Below are positions 35,921 through 45,246 of a stretch of 64,000 nucleotides of DNA, in pieces. The stretch's first letter is position 1, and every line of letters starts with the position of its first letter. Both the position numbers and the translations under genes were made by a program. This stretch comes from Vreelandella nanhaiensis (GTDB lineage Bacteria; Pseudomonadota; Gammaproteobacteria; Pseudomonadales; Halomonadaceae), in NCBI RefSeq assembly GCF_003990185.1, contig NZ_RZHF01000025.1, positions 124,143-188,142 of the forward strand, given 5' to 3'. Under the pieces are notes generated by a model. The model was not told where the DNA came from and did no database searches. It saw only the letters and a program-made list of their open reading frames with translations.

Positions 35921-36295
35921 ATGTCTCGTGATCTAAATGTGCTGGGCGAACCCCTGACGCCTTGCTGCCATTTACCAAAAACGGGCTTTTACCGGGATGG
36001 CTTTTGTCGTGTGGGGCCTGAAGATGCTGGCGTTCATGCGGTATGCGCCATCATGACCGATGAGTTTCTCACCTTTTCCAAGGCGCAAGGCAATGATCTG
36101 GCGACGCCCAGGCCTGAGTTTGGCTTTCCTGGCCTTGCCCCTGGCGACCGCTGGTGCTTATGCGCAAGCCTTTGGCAGCAGGCTGTCGATATGGGATTGG
36201 CGCCACCGGTGATTCTGTCGGGTACCAATGAACGAGCGCTTGCGTTTACGACTCTGGAGATACTGCGCCAGCACGCCCTTGATCTTGTTCATTAG
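35921..36295 (+). CDS. DUF2237 family protein
   Basis: A 124-residue protein of the DUF2237 family. It shows the typical start NVLGEPLTPCCHLPKTGFYRDGFCRVG, the core MTDEFLTFSKAQGNDL and the end APPVILSGTNERAL. Conserved Cys residues (CCH and WCLC) suggest a metal or redox role, but no function is established that I know of. It lies upstream of the TPP riboswitch with its own promoter implied. Confidence 0.8.
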   Translation: MSRDLNVLGEPLTPCCHLPKTGFYRDGFCRVGPEDAGVHAVCAIMTDEFLTFSKAQGNDLATPRPEFGFPGLAPGDRWCLCASLWQQAVDMGLAPPVILSGTNERALAFTTLEILRQHALDLVH

Positions 36296-36403
36296 CGTAG
36301 CCGACCGTCATTACTCTGCTCCACCGCTTGCCTTCAATAAATCCTCGTTTTATCCGCCGCTTGCGCTTTACACCTTCGCCCAAGGCAAGGATAGTAGCCG
36401 AAT

Positions 36404-36480
36404 CGACAGGGGCGCCTGATCACTTCAGGCTGAGATGCACCCTTTGAACCTGAACCGGATAATACCGGCGTAGGAAGTCG
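36404..36480 (+). promoter_or_regulatory. TPP riboswitch (THI element)
   Basis: The conserved core is clear: the GGGGCGCC start, CTGAGATGCACCC, GAACCTGAACCGG, then ATAATACCGGCGTAGGAA, closed by a CGAC/GTCG helix. A GGTGT/ACACC hairpin at 36482-36497 follows, before the thiM ribosome-binding site, and may be part of the expression platform. With ample thiamin diphosphate it should switch off thiM-thiE. Confidence 0.95.
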
Positions 36481-36519
36481 CGGTGTCATTTAACACCCGA
36501 TCTACGCTGCGAGGTGGCC

Positions 36520-37320
36520 ATGACATCACTTCCGCTGAGCGACGCGCTCTTTGCCTTACAACGTGCCACGCCGCTGGTGCATTGCATTACCAACTATGTG
36601 GCGATGAACAGCACGGCTAACTGCCTGCTGGCGATTGGCGCTTCTCCTGCCATGCTCCATGCGCCTGAGGAGGTTGCCGAGTTTACGCGCTTGGCTAGTG
36701 CACTCTCAATCAATATTGGCACGCCTTCGCCCGCCTGGGCAGAAGGCATGCAGCTGGCGGCGAGTACTGCGCAAGAGAGCAACACCCCTTGGGTGTTTGA
36801 TCCGGTCGCGGTAGGTGCGACCCGCTACCGCCAGACGCTTTCCCAAACGCTACTGACGTATCAACCCAGCGCTATTCGCGGTAATGCCTCGGAAATCATG
36901 GCCCTGGCAGGCCTTGCTAATGCTGGCCGCGGCGTGGATGCCACTGCTTCCACCGAGGAGGCACGTGAAAGCGCCATCGCGCTTGCCAAGCGGCAGGGCT
37001 GTATCGTGGCGATGACCGGCGAGAGTGACTTCATAACCGATGGTACCCAGCAGTGGCGCATTACGGGTGGGCACGCATTAATGCCGCGGGTGACCACCTT
37101 AGGCTGCGCCTTGAGCGCTTGTGTTGCCGCGTTTATCGCCGCCAGGCCTGAAGCACCGCTGGCAGCCACCGCTACCGCCGTAGCCAGTTTTGCCATTGCC
37201 GGGGCACGCGCCGGGCAACAGGCGGCAGGCCCCGGCAGCTTTCAGGTCGCCCTGTTGGATGCTTTTTACCAGCTGACGCCTGAAGATCTGGATCAGTTTA
37301 CCGGCCTGGAGAAAGCCTGA
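36520..37320 (+). CDS. thiM: Hydroxyethylthiazole kinase
   Basis: This enzyme phosphorylates 4-methyl-5-hydroxyethylthiazole so that the thiazole half of thiamin can be reused. Its 266 residues show the ThiM pattern: PLVHCITNYVAMNSTANCLLAIGASPAM near the start, WVFDPVAVGATRYR, IRGNASEI, MTGESDFITDG and the anion-hole loop MPRVTTLGCALSACVAAF. GAGG lies five bases before ATG 36520. It lies under the TPP riboswitch and its TGA overlaps the thiE ATG by one base. Confidence 0.93.
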   Translation: MTSLPLSDALFALQRATPLVHCITNYVAMNSTANCLLAIGASPAMLHAPEEVAEFTRLASALSINIGTPSPAWAEGMQLAASTAQESNTPWVFDPVAVGATRYRQTLSQTLLTYQPSAIRGNASEIMALAGLANAGRGVDATASTEEARESAIALAKRQGCIVAMTGESDFITDGTQQWRITGGHALMPRVTTLGCALSACVAAFIAARPEAPLAATATAVASFAIAGARAGQQAAGPGSFQVALLDAFYQLTPEDLDQFTGLEKA

Positions 37321-37940
37321 TGCGTTTCGATCTTTCACTTTACTTGGTCACAGATGCAAGCCTATGTGCGGCTTTCGGCCTTGAACGCACCGTGGTTGAG
37401 GCGGTAAAAGGCGGCGTCAGTTTTGTGCAGCTGCGCGACAAGCACGCAAGCGATGCCGACATGATTGACCAGGCAAAGCGCTTAAAGGCCGCACTTGCGG
37501 GTAGCGGCGTGCCGCTGGTGATCAACGACCGTTTGGAAGTTGCCCTGCAAAGTGGCGCTGACGGCCTGCACGTTGGCCAGAGCGATACGGCCGTCCAGGA
37601 GGCGCGTGCCGCACTCGGCCCGGATGCCCTTATAGGGCTTTCGATCAATACCCTTGAGCAACTGCATGCGGCGCCGATTAGCCTGTTGGATTATGTAGGC
37701 CTTGGCCCGGTATTCGCCACGCCCAGCAAGCGCGACCACGCTGCCCCCTTGGGGTTTGAAGGCCTGGCGCAGCTGGCCGCCGCTTCATCACTGCCAAGCG
37801 TTGCCATCGGGGGACTGAAGGCAGAACATGCCGAGCAGGTGTTTCAGACTGGCGCACACGGGCTTGCTGTTATTTCTGCCATTTGCGGGCAGGCCAGTCC
37901 TTTTGATGCCGCCCGCGCCTTTGCGCGCTCCAAGCTTTAG
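37320..37940 (+). CDS. thiE: Thiamine-phosphate synthase
   Basis: This TIM-barrel enzyme joins the pyrimidine and thiazole phosphates to make thiamin monophosphate; it has 206 residues. It shows VSFVQLRDKHA (phosphate/Mg site), PLVINDRLEVAL, DGLHVGQSD, YVGLGPVFATPSKRD and SVAIGGL. Translation is tied to thiM by the TGATG overlap. The pair forms a salvage module; the de novo thiC/thiD genes are not in the window. Confidence 0.94.
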   Translation: MRFDLSLYLVTDASLCAAFGLERTVVEAVKGGVSFVQLRDKHASDADMIDQAKRLKAALAGSGVPLVINDRLEVALQSGADGLHVGQSDTAVQEARAALGPDALIGLSINTLEQLHAAPISLLDYVGLGPVFATPSKRDHAAPLGFEGLAQLAAASSLPSVAIGGLKAEHAEQVFQTGAHGLAVISAICGQASPFDAARAFARSKL

Positions 37941-37950
37941 GCGAGTAGCC

Positions 37951-38871
37951 ATGCCTCCGTTTGAGTCAATCGTTGCGTTTGTACGCGTGGCTGAGCTGAA
38001 AAGCTATACCCGCGCGGCCGAGGCGCTGTCGCTCTCGCGAACCCGTATTTCGCGGCTGGTCATGGCACTTGAAGCCTCCCTGGGCGTGCGTTTGATTCAG
38101 CGTACCACGCGGCGCCTGCACCTGACCGCGGAGGGCGAGCGCTATCTTGTTCATGCCCAGTCTATTCTACAGGCCCTTGATGTAGCTGCCGCCGATGTGG
38201 GCAGCGGCATTACCGAGGTGCGCGGCCACTTGCGCATCAACGGACCGATGAGCTTTGGTGTTCGCCACCTTTCTCCCTTGGTAGCACGCTTCATGGCCGA
38301 GCACCCAAGCCTTGAAGTGCGCCTTGATCTTAACGACCGACGCGTGGATCTTCTCGAAGAGGGTTATGATGTCGCCATTCGCATCGGCAGCCTGCCGGAC
38401 TCCAGCCTGATTGCGCGGCGTTTGACACGCTGCCGGGTGCTGTTTTGCGCCTCTCCTGACTACCTTGCCCGGCATGGTACGCCCACGACTATTGAAGAAC
38501 TGAAGCAGCATCACTGCCTGCGCTATCGCAGCGGCCCTGCCAATGGCGACTGGCGCTTTGACAATGTGACATTAGCTGTCCAGGGCCCGCTTGAAAGCAA
38601 TAACGGTGATGTCCTGACCCACGCCGCCGAAGCAAGCCTGGGGATTGCCCACCAACCCAGCTTCCTGGTGGCCGAGAGTATTATCCAGGGACGCCTGGTG
38701 CCGGTCTTAACCCATATTGCCCCTCGGATGCTGGATATTCACGCTCTCTACCCGGCACGACACTTCCTACCTGCCAAGGTGGAGCGCTTTATTGAGCTGC
38801 TGGCGAATGCCTGGGGCAGCCCACCTCTTTGGGAGCGTGACATGGGATTGTCGCCTATTGTGCAACAGTGA
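37951..38871 (+). CDS. LysR-family transcriptional regulator
   Basis: A 306-residue LysR regulator. The N-terminal winged helix-turn-helix reads FVRVAELKSYTRAAEALSLSRTRISRLV. The effector-binding domain ends in a region typical of the DsdA/AaeR-like group with LNDRRVDLLEEGYDVAIRIG. It starts ten bases after thiE and may read through from it, although a link to thiamin is unlikely. More likely targets are the DoxX and dioxygenase genes that follow. The ligand is unknown. Confidence 0.85.
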   Translation: MPPFESIVAFVRVAELKSYTRAAEALSLSRTRISRLVMALEASLGVRLIQRTTRRLHLTAEGERYLVHAQSILQALDVAAADVGSGITEVRGHLRINGPMSFGVRHLSPLVARFMAEHPSLEVRLDLNDRRVDLLEEGYDVAIRIGSLPDSSLIARRLTRCRVLFCASPDYLARHGTPTTIEELKQHHCLRYRSGPANGDWRFDNVTLAVQGPLESNNGDVLTHAAEASLGIAHQPSFLVAESIIQGRLVPVLTHIAPRMLDIHALYPARHFLPAKVERFIELLANAWGSPPLWERDMGLSPIVQQ

Positions 38872-38957
38872 TGTTCATTTATGGCGGATTATCTTCGCCT
38901 TAAAGAAACGTAAAGTGTCTTCATTGAGATCGCCATTACCATTCAATGGAGCACCCT

Positions 38958-39371
38958 ATGCAAACATCTGCTGTAACGGCTTCTGCCATTCAACCTCATG
39001 CCATTGCGCTGCTGCGCGTATCACTGGGTATCATGGCTTTTGCTCACGGCTTGCTCAAAGTGTTCGTGTTCACACTGCCCGGCACCGTCAGCTACTTCGA
39101 GTCCCTGGGATTACCCGGTTTTATGGCTTACCTGACTATTATCGGTGAGCTGGGAGGCGGCCTGGCATTGATACTGGGTATCTATACACGCTGGGTCAGC
39201 CTTGCCATGATACCGCTATTGATAGGAGCCACGTCCGTCCACCTGGGCAACGGCTGGCTGTTTTCCAACACCGGCGGCGGCTGGGAATTCCCGCTGTTCT
39301 GGACCGTTGCCCTGCTGGTGCAGGCAGGCCTGGGAGGCGGAAGCGTTATTATTAATCGCCGCGTCCGCTAA
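38958..39371 (+). CDS. DoxX family membrane protein
   Basis: A 137-residue membrane protein with four hydrophobic helices and the DoxX pattern: LLRVSLGIMAFAHGLLKV first, then FMAYLTIIGELGGGLALILGIYTRW in the middle. GGAG lies six bases before ATG 38958. DoxX-like proteins are often linked to thiol/oxidative stress or quinone metabolism. The dioxygenase gene follows 54 bases later on the same strand. Confidence 0.82.
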   Translation: MQTSAVTASAIQPHAIALLRVSLGIMAFAHGLLKVFVFTLPGTVSYFESLGLPGFMAYLTIIGELGGGLALILGIYTRWVSLAMIPLLIGATSVHLGNGWLFSNTGGGWEFPLFWTVALLVQAGLGGGSVIINRRVR

Positions 39372-39425
39372 CCCTTTGTACATGCCCCGGTTGAATGCCG
39401 GGGCTTACTGCCAGGAGAATCCGCC

Positions 39426-40163
39426 ATGTTACCCAGTCTGTTTATCTCACACGGCTCACCCATGCTGGCCCTTACCCCAACGCCTGCGCACCGTTTTCTG
39501 CGTGAGCTAGGCAAGACGTTAAGCCCCAAAGCCATCGTGGTGGTTTCTGCGCACTGGGAAACCCCCTCGCCTGAGGTCAGCATCAGCGCTTGGCCTGACA
39601 CTATTCACGATTTCGGCGGCTTTCCCCGCGAGCTGTTCGAGTGCCAGTACCCCGCCCCGGGCGAGCCAGCACTCGCTCAACGCGTGGCGGCCCTCCTGGA
39701 TGCCAAATGCGTAGAGCGCGGGTTCGATCACGGCGCCTGGGTGCCACTTTCGTTGATGTTTCCTGGCGCTGATATTCCGGTGGTCTCGGTATCGCTTCCT
39801 GTGCGCTGGTCAAACGGCGAGCTGGCTGGGTTAGGCAAATATCTAGCCGTACTTCGCGACGAAGGCATCCTGGTGATTGGCTCGGGTAGCCTGACGCATA
39901 ACCTGTATGAAATCATGCCGCAGAACAATCAGGCGCCCGGGTGGGTCGATACATTCGCTAGCTGGGTTAATACCAGGTTGGCTGATAATGATCGTGAGGC
40001 ACTGCTTAACTGGCAGGAAGCGCCGCATGCTCGTGACAACCACCCAACACCTGAACACTTTCAGCCGCTGTTAGTGGCTATGGGGGCGGGCGGCGAGGCG
40101 AGTCAGCTGCACCACAGCGTTGAGCACGGTGTGCTGACCATGGATGTGTATGCGTTCGCCTAG
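39426..40163 (+). CDS. DODA-type (LigB superfamily) extradiol ring-opening dioxygenase
   Basis: A 245-residue non-haem metal dioxygenase related to E. coli YgiD and plant DOPA 4,5-dioxygenase. The metal-site His residues appear in FISHGSPM, VVSAHWE and GFDHGAWVPL, with the catalytic region GSGSLTHNL. It opens catechol rings with O2; the native substrate is unknown. An AGGAGA lies before the ATG. It forms a unit with the DoxX gene and ends at a terminator. Confidence 0.88.
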   Translation: MLPSLFISHGSPMLALTPTPAHRFLRELGKTLSPKAIVVVSAHWETPSPEVSISAWPDTIHDFGGFPRELFECQYPAPGEPALAQRVAALLDAKCVERGFDHGAWVPLSLMFPGADIPVVSVSLPVRWSNGELAGLGKYLAVLRDEGILVIGSGSLTHNLYEIMPQNNQAPGWVDTFASWVNTRLADNDREALLNWQEAPHARDNHPTPEHFQPLLVAMGAGGEASQLHHSVEHGVLTMDVYAFA

Positions 40164-40213
40164 GCTTTTCGGGGTAAGTTAATCCTAGATCGATTGCCAG
40201 ATTCTGGCATAAG

Positions 40214-40260
40214 AAAGCCCCTGCTGGCTGAGATCAGACCTCTCGACCAACAGGGGCTTT
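40214..40260. terminator. Convergent terminator between dioxygenase and carboxypeptidase genes
   Basis: AAAGCCCCTG and CAGGGGCTTT pair over 10 bp, extended by TGG/CCA past a mismatch, around a long loop. The plus strand ends in TTTT, and A-rich bases on the other side serve the opposite gene. Confidence 0.75.
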
Positions 40261-40273
40261 TATCGGCTGAGAT

Positions 40274-41635
40274 TTACAAGCTGGCGTTAACCACCATGCA
40301 CTCCATGCCCTGAAGCTCCAGCTCGCGGCAGGCTTCCCTGGCATGCTGTTCGTCCAAGGCGACCAGACGTGCCCGATAGACCGGTGTCTGGCCTTCTAAG
40401 GTATCCACAGCAACTCGCCCAGCCCGGCTATTGGTCAAGCGCTGGGCGGCCTGCTGAGCCAACTGATGTGCCTGGGCTTCTTGACTAAACGCGCCAACCT
40501 GGATACCCCAGCCACCTATTGGGGGCGCTTCAATAAGGCGCTCTCTTTGAATAAAGTCCTGCAACGGATCTGAATCAGTAGCGGTAGACGTTTCGCCAGG
40601 ACCCTCGATGGTTATCTTGGCTAATTGTTCCTCCACTCTGGCATTTGGAGTAGGTGAAACCGTCGTGGTTTCAACATTAGCCAGCATTTGGCTAGGTGCG
40701 TATACCGGCGCCTGACGCGGAGGAGCCACGGGGGGGGTCGGGGCTCCAAACCCCATATACTCTTGAGAGAAGCTGGTATTGGCAATCCAGGTGCGGTGAT
40801 CGCGCAACTCAGCACGCATAAAGCCCCTATCCAGCAAACTGGCCATATGGGTATCGCGGGATGCAGCACTAAAGCCACCCATGACAACGGCAACTAAACG
40901 GCGGCCATTATGTACAGCGGTGGTCGCCACGTTAAATCCAGAGGCACGAATAAAGCCGGTTTTTAAACCATCAGCGCCGGGGTAGTCGCGCACCAGACGG
41001 TTATGGCTGGTATGGCGTGTGCCGCGAAAGGTAAACTCCTGCAGTCCAAAATAATGGAAGTACTGGGGAAAATCCTGCATTACGCGCACCGAGAGTGTCA
41101 GCATATCCCGAGCAGATGTTATTTGCTGGTCATCGGGCAACCCTGAAGCGTTTCGAAAGGTCGTCGCACTCATGCCCAGCTCTTGCGCCTTTTGAGTCAT
41201 TAACCGGGCAAACTGCTGCTCGCTGCCTCCTAGAGCCTCACTAATTACCACCGCGACATCGTTAGCCGAACGGACTGCTAACGCGCGAATGGCGGTATCT
41301 ACAGGAATACTGCTGCCTGCCGCCAGCCAAAGCTTGGTAGCCGGCATGGCCGCCGCCTGAGCGGAAACGGGTAGCGGCTGGTTAAGGCTCAGCTCGCCGT
41401 TTTCCAGCGCTTCAAAGGTGAGATACAGCGTCATCATCTTGGTAAGCGATGCCGGATAGCGCGGCGCATCAGCGTTTTCGGAGTAAAGGACTTCGCCGTT
41501 ATCAAGATCTACCACAATGCCTGCGTAACGCGGGTTGGCCTCGGCATCAGCGGCCATGCAGGCCATCAAGAACAGCATCGTGAATGCTAGCCACGCCCTC
41601 GCCAGTTTATTATCGTTAACTCCCCTCGCCGCCAT
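40274..41635 (-). CDS. D-alanyl-D-alanine carboxypeptidase (PBP5/6 type) with SPOR domain
   Basis: A periplasmic peptidoglycan enzyme of 453 residues that removes the terminal D-Ala. It has a signal sequence (residues about 12-33), the serine motif SLTK, SAN, and KTG. A linker of about 80 residues rich in Pro, Thr and Gln follows. The C-terminal SPOR domain (GWGIQVGAFSQEAQAHQLAQ ... ECMVVNASL) should target it to denuded glycan at the division site. E. coli DacA/DacC lack SPOR and instead carry an amphipathic anchor. The ATG follows AAGGGG. Confidence 0.9.
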   Translation of the reverse strand: MAARGVNDNKLARAWLAFTMLFLMACMAADAEANPRYAGIVVDLDNGEVLYSENADAPRYPASLTKMMTLYLTFEALENGELSLNQPLPVSAQAAAMPATKLWLAAGSSIPVDTAIRALAVRSANDVAVVISEALGGSEQQFARLMTQKAQELGMSATTFRNASGLPDDQQITSARDMLTLSVRVMQDFPQYFHYFGLQEFTFRGTRHTSHNRLVRDYPGADGLKTGFIRASGFNVATTAVHNGRRLVAVVMGGFSAASRDTHMASLLDRGFMRAELRDHRTWIANTSFSQEYMGFGAPTPPVAPPRQAPVYAPSQMLANVETTTVSPTPNARVEEQLAKITIEGPGETSTATDSDPLQDFIQRERLIEAPPIGGWGIQVGAFSQEAQAHQLAQQAAQRLTNSRAGRVAVDTLEGQTPVYRARLVALDEQHAREACRELELQGMECMVVNASL

Positions 41636-41885
41636 GTCTGCCCCTTGCCGATTAATCTACCCTGGAAACGAAACCCATACGTCCGGACGTAACTTGGGCG
41701 CGCTGGATTCTGCGCCACCTACATCGCGATTAAAGCGCTGATAATGATTTTTGCCAAGCCTGAGAGCTCACCATTAGCTCACTCTAGACTAGCATGCCAA
41801 CCGTACAATTTAACGCCTGTGCTGAGTATAAATGTAGCGAGAACACACGTATCCATCGCTGAACAATCTTTGCGACCTGCAAACG

Positions 41886-41906
41886 CAGCGACACAGCGAC
41901 ACAGCG
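41886..41906. repeat. 8-bp tandem repeat
   Basis: CAGCGACA occurs twice in a row, followed by a third partial copy CAGCG. Non-coding. Confidence 0.8.
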
Positions 41907-41933
41907 CAAATAGTTTTGACGCAATAAACTTGA

Positions 41934-41969
41934 CATAAAAACTGGGCATAAAAACTGGGCATAAAAAAA
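41934..41969. repeat. 13-bp tandem repeat
   Basis: CATAAAAACTGGG occurs twice exactly, followed by a third truncated copy CATAAAAAAA that runs into the terminator stem. Confidence 0.85.
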
Positions 41970-41990
41970 CCGACCCTATCGGGTCGGTTT
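41967..41990 (-). terminator. Terminator of the alpha ribosomal operon
   Basis: AAACCGACCC and GGGTCGGTTT pair around TATC, and the minus strand continues with a T run. It closes the long ribosomal cluster after rplQ. Confidence 0.9.
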
Positions 41991-42023
41991 TCATTCTGCC
42001 TTCAAGATACCGCGACTAAAGAT

Positions 42024-42410
42024 TTACTCTTCAGCAGCGGCTTCTTGGGCAACCGGACGGTCTACTAACTCAACGTACGCCATGGGCGCATTGTCGCCAG
42101 CGCGGAAACCGCACTTGAGAATACGGATGTAACCACCCGGACGCTCGGCGTAACGCGGACCCAGCTCGTTGAACAGTTTGCCGACGGCTTCTTTGGAACG
42201 TGTGCGAGAGAACGCCAAACGACGGTTCGCAACGCTATCCTGCTTGGCTAAGGTGATCAGCGGCTCGATAACGCGACGCAGTTCCTTGGCCTTGGGCAGG
42301 GTTGTCTTGATGACTTCATGTTCGACCAGCGAGACAGACATGTTCTTGAACATGGCCTGACGATGCGAGCTGGTGCGATTCAGATGACGACCACTCTTAC
42401 GATGACGCAT
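42024..42410 (-). CDS. rplQ: Ribosomal protein L17
   Basis: Large-subunit protein bL17, 128 residues, at the polypeptide exit side. It starts [20 protein letters not shown], the family signature, and contains [20 protein letters not shown]. The C-terminal extension beyond residue 115 is acidic and Ala-rich (VAQEAAAEE). It is the last gene of the alpha operon, 39 bases after rpoA, and is followed by the terminator. Confidence 0.98.
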   Translation of the reverse strand: MRHRKSGRHLNRTSSHRQAMFKNMSVSLVEHEVIKTTLPKAKELRRVIEPLITLAKQDSVANRRLAFSRTRSKEAVGKLFNELGPRYAERPGGYIRILKCGFRAGDNAPMAYVELVDRPVAQEAAAEE

Positions 42411-42449
42411 GGTTGTAATTCCTTACCAAACTGGGACTCGAGTCGACAC

Positions 42450-43445
42450 TCACGCGGAGGCCTTGTCGTCCTTCAAGCTAGCGGGCGGCCAACTTTCCAA
42501 CCGCATACCGAGGGACAAGCCGCGCGCCGCCAAAACGTCCTTGATTTCATTCAAGGATTTTTTACCGAGGTTCGGTGTCTTCAACAGCTCAACTTCAGTG
42601 CGCTGGATAAGATCACCGATGTAGTAAATATTCTCGGCTTTAAGGCAGTTCGCGCTGCGAACGGTCAACTCAAGATCGTCTACGGGGCGCAATAGGATTG
42701 GATCAACATGATCCTCTTCCTCTTCGACTTCCTGCTCTTTATCAGCTTCCAGGTCGACGAAGGCGGCCAGCTGCTCTTGCAGAATGGTCGCACTGCGACG
42801 GATAGCCTCTTCCGGATCCAAAGTACCGTCGGTTTCCAGATCGATAATCAACTTATCGAGATCGGTGCGCTGCTCAACACGAGCGGCTTCAACCGAGTAG
42901 GAAACGCGGCGGACAGGGCTGAAGGTGGCATCCAGCTGCAGGCGGCCAATAGCACGGGTCTCTTCATCAGAGCCACGGGCGTCAGCCGGTTCGTAACCAC
43001 GACCCAGCGCTACCTTAAGCTGAATTTTCAGCTCGGCACCTTCATTGACATGTGCAATGACGTGATCCGGGTTGACGATTTCGACGCTATGATCAAGCGC
43101 AATGTCGCCAGCAGTGACGACGGCTGGGCCCTGCTTGTTCAGCGAGAGCACCGCCTCATCGCGGCTGTGCATCTTGATCGCAACATCTTTCAAGTTCAGG
43201 AGGATTTCGATGACATCTTCCTGCACCCCTTCGATCGCACTGTACTCGTGCTCTACACCAGCAATTTCAGCCTCTACCACGGCAGCGCCGGGCATAGACG
43301 AAAGCAGAATGCGACGCAGTGCATTCCCCAGGGTGTGACCAAAACCACGCTCGAACGGTTCGAGAACGATCTTGGCATGATGTGCGCTGATTTCTTCGAC
43401 CTTGATGTCGCGAGGACGAAGAAACTCTGTCACTGAACGCTGCAT
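42450..43445 (-). CDS. rpoA: RNA polymerase alpha subunit
   Basis: A 331-residue alpha subunit. The N-terminal domain assembles the polymerase ([23 protein letters not shown]). The C-terminal domain contacts UP elements and activators; its determinant is visible ([31 protein letters not shown]). The true start is ATG 43445 ([11 protein letters not shown]); an upstream frame extension lacks similarity. A 121-base gap with an 8-bp hairpin (CTGGGCGG, 43508-43515, with 43530-43537) separates it from rpsD. Confidence 0.98.
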   Translation of the reverse strand: MQRSVTEFLRPRDIKVEEISAHHAKIVLEPFERGFGHTLGNALRRILLSSMPGAAVVEAEIAGVEHEYSAIEGVQEDVIEILLNLKDVAIKMHSRDEAVLSLNKQGPAVVTAGDIALDHSVEIVNPDHVIAHVNEGAELKIQLKVALGRGYEPADARGSDEETRAIGRLQLDATFSPVRRVSYSVEAARVEQRTDLDKLIIDLETDGTLDPEEAIRRSATILQEQLAAFVDLEADKEQEVEEEEDHVDPILLRPVDDLELTVRSANCLKAENIYYIGDLIQRTEVELLKTPNLGKKSLNEIKDVLAARGLSLGMRLESWPPASLKDDKASA

Positions 43446-43566
43446 ATGAACACCTTTCAGGCTGCCAAACGGATACTGAGTTCTTAAGAACACGTACTCA
43501 AGAGCGTCTGGGCGGTTAGCTTTGCTACCCCGCCCAGGCTTCAAGAAGCAGATTAATTAACGCCGC

Positions 43567-44187
43567 TTACTTGGAGTACAGCTCGACGATCAGGTTTTCG
43601 TTGATGTCGGCAGTCAGGTCACCGCGTTCAGGCAGAGCCTTGAAAGTGCCTTCCATCTTCTTGGCGTCGATTTCGATCCAGACGATATCGCCACGGTTGG
43701 CCGCAATGGACAACGCGCTTTGAATACGAGCCTGGTTCTTCGCCTTTTCGCGAACGGACACAACGTCACCCGGCTTCACTTGATAAGAAGCAACGTTAAC
43801 GGTGCGGCCGTTCACGGAAATCGCCTTGTGGCTAACAAGCTGACGCGCTTCAGAGCGAGTCGAGCCAAAGCCCATACGGTAGACGACGTTATCCAGTCGG
43901 GATTCAAGCAACTGCAACAATACTTCACCGGTCGCGCCTTTCAGGCGAGCAGCTTCTTTGTAGTAGTTACGGAACTGTTTTTCGAGTACGCCATACATAC
44001 GACGTACTTTTTGCTTCTCACGAAGCTGCAAGCCGTAGTCTGAAAGACGCTGACGACGTTGGCCGTGTACACCCGGGATTTGCTCGGATTTACACTTTTT
44101 CTCGAACGGAGTCACGCCACTCTTCAAAAAGAGATCGGTGCCTTCACGACGAGACAGTTTGCACTTCGGTCCAATATAACGAGCCAT
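43567..44187 (-). CDS. rpsD: Ribosomal protein S4
   Basis: Small-subunit protein uS4, 206 residues, a primary 16S rRNA binder. It starts [19 protein letters not shown] and has the S4 RNA-binding domain ([31 protein letters not shown]). In E. coli S4 represses the alpha operon by binding the mRNA ahead of rpsM; a hairpin at 45041-45077 lies in the matching place. Gap to rpsK is 12 bases. Confidence 0.98.
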   Translation of the reverse strand: MARYIGPKCKLSRREGTDLFLKSGVTPFEKKCKSEQIPGVHGQRRQRLSDYGLQLREKQKVRRMYGVLEKQFRNYYKEAARLKGATGEVLLQLLESRLDNVVYRMGFGSTRSEARQLVSHKAISVNGRTVNVASYQVKPGDVVSVREKAKNQARIQSALSIAANRGDIVWIEIDAKKMEGTFKALPERGDLTADINENLIVELYSK

Positions 44188-44199
44188 GAATCTGTCTCC

Positions 44200-44586
44200 T
44201 TAAACGCGGCGTTTCTTAGGCGGACGGCAGCCATTATGGGGAATGGGCGTCGCGTCTACGATGCTTTGCACGCGGAAGCCTGCGGCATTGAGTGCGCGCA
44301 CGGCGGATTCACGACCGGGACCTGGGCCTTTAACCAGTACGTCTACGTTTTTCACACCATACTCGGCTGCAGCAGTCGCTGCACGTTCGCTTGCTACTTG
44401 AGCAGCGAACGGGGTGCTCTTGCGAGAACCACGAAAACCCGAACCACCGGCAGTTGCCCAAGAAAGAGCATTGCCCTGGCGGTCTGTGATCGTCACGATC
44501 GTGTTGTTAAAAGAGGCATGGATATGCGCTACGGCATCCACAACCTGCTTTTTAACCTTTTTACGGTTACTACGCGGGTTAGCCAT
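44200..44586 (-). CDS. rpsK: Ribosomal protein S11
   Basis: Small-subunit platform protein uS11, 128 residues. It shows [29 protein letters not shown] and ends [11 protein letters not shown], both family signatures. It lies 39 bases after rpsM within the alpha operon. Confidence 0.98.
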   Translation of the reverse strand: MANPRSNRKKVKKQVVDAVAHIHASFNNTIVTITDRQGNALSWATAGGSGFRGSRKSTPFAAQVASERAATAAAEYGVKNVDVLVKGPGPGRESAVRALNAAGFRVQSIVDATPIPHNGCRPPKKRRV

Positions 44587-44625
44587 GTTGATGTCTATTC
44601 CTGTCTTTACGCCAGAACGTGCGTG

Positions 44626-44982
44626 TTATTTGCGGATCGGCTTACGCGGGCCCTTACGGGTGCGCGCGTTAGTCTTAGTCCGCTGACCACGCAGCGGAAG
44701 ACTACGACGATGACGCAGACCACGGTAGCAGCCTAAGTCCATGAGACGCTTAATGTTCAGCGTAACATCACGACGAAGGTCGCCTTCTACGGTGTACTTA
44801 CCAACTTCAGAACGCAGGGTATCTAGCTCTTCGCCAGACAGATCCTGGATCTTGGTAGTCAGCTCGATACCAGCAGCAGCACAGATGTGCTGAGCGCGGG
44901 TACGGCCAATCCCGAAGATATAGGTCAGCGAGATCGCCGCATGCTTGTTGTCCGGGATATTGACGCCTGCAATACGGGCCAT
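44626..44982 (-). CDS. rpsM: Ribosomal protein S13
   Basis: Small-subunit head protein uS13, 118 residues, contacting P-site tRNA and the L5 bridge. It starts [22 protein letters not shown], and the basic tail is [18 protein letters not shown]. It is the first gene of the alpha operon, 123 bases after rpmJ, with a hairpin between. Confidence 0.98.
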   Translation of the reverse strand: MARIAGVNIPDNKHAAISLTYIFGIGRTRAQHICAAAGIELTTKIQDLSGEELDTLRSEVGKYTVEGDLRRDVTLNIKRLMDLGCYRGLRHRRSLPLRGQRTKTNARTRKGPRKPIRK

Positions 44983-45040
44983 CAGCTTACTCCGAAATTT
45001 GAGCGGCTTGCTCGTTTATTCATCTACAAAAGGCGCAACA

Positions 45041-45077
45041 GCATACCCCTTTAACTGCCCTAAGGCAAGGGGTATGC
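45041..45077 (-). promoter_or_regulatory. Hairpin in the rpmJ-rpsM gap, possible alpha-operon leader structure
   Basis: GCATACCCCTT and AAGGGGTATGC form an 11-bp perfect stem with a 15-base loop that can pair further inside (GCC/GGC). The position matches the S4 target of the E. coli alpha operon leader, though I cannot show the pseudoknot. It could instead be a partial terminator of the spc operon. Confidence 0.45.
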
Positions 45078-45105
45078 CAAACACCCACTTAAAACAGCGT
45101 AGGAA

Positions 45106-45219
45106 TTAGCCCTGACGCTGTTTGTGCCGTGGCTCGACGCAGATAACGCGGACAGCGCCATTGCGACGAATGATCTTGCAGTTACGGCACATCTTCTTTA
45201 CGGAAGCTCGAACTTTCAT
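45106..45219 (-). CDS. rpmJ: Ribosomal protein L36
   Basis: Large-subunit protein bL36, 37 residues. It has the zinc ribbon Cys11, Cys14, Cys27 and His32, so it is the zinc-containing C+ form, and begins [15 protein letters not shown]. It lies 27 bases after secY as the last gene of the spc operon. Confidence 0.96.
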   Translation of the reverse strand: MKVRASVKKMCRNCKIIRRNGAVRVICVEPRHKQRQG

Positions 45220-45246
45220 CGTTCTCTCCAATACGGGCGACGCGCC

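Larger units (their letters stand above)
41636..42023. other. Intergenic region with two short tandem repeats and the alpha-operon terminator
   Basis: No gene is seen. The half near the carboxypeptidase must hold its promoter. The other half holds an 8-bp repeat (41886-41906), a 13-bp repeat (41934-41969) and the terminator of the ribosomal cluster. Confidence 0.5.
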
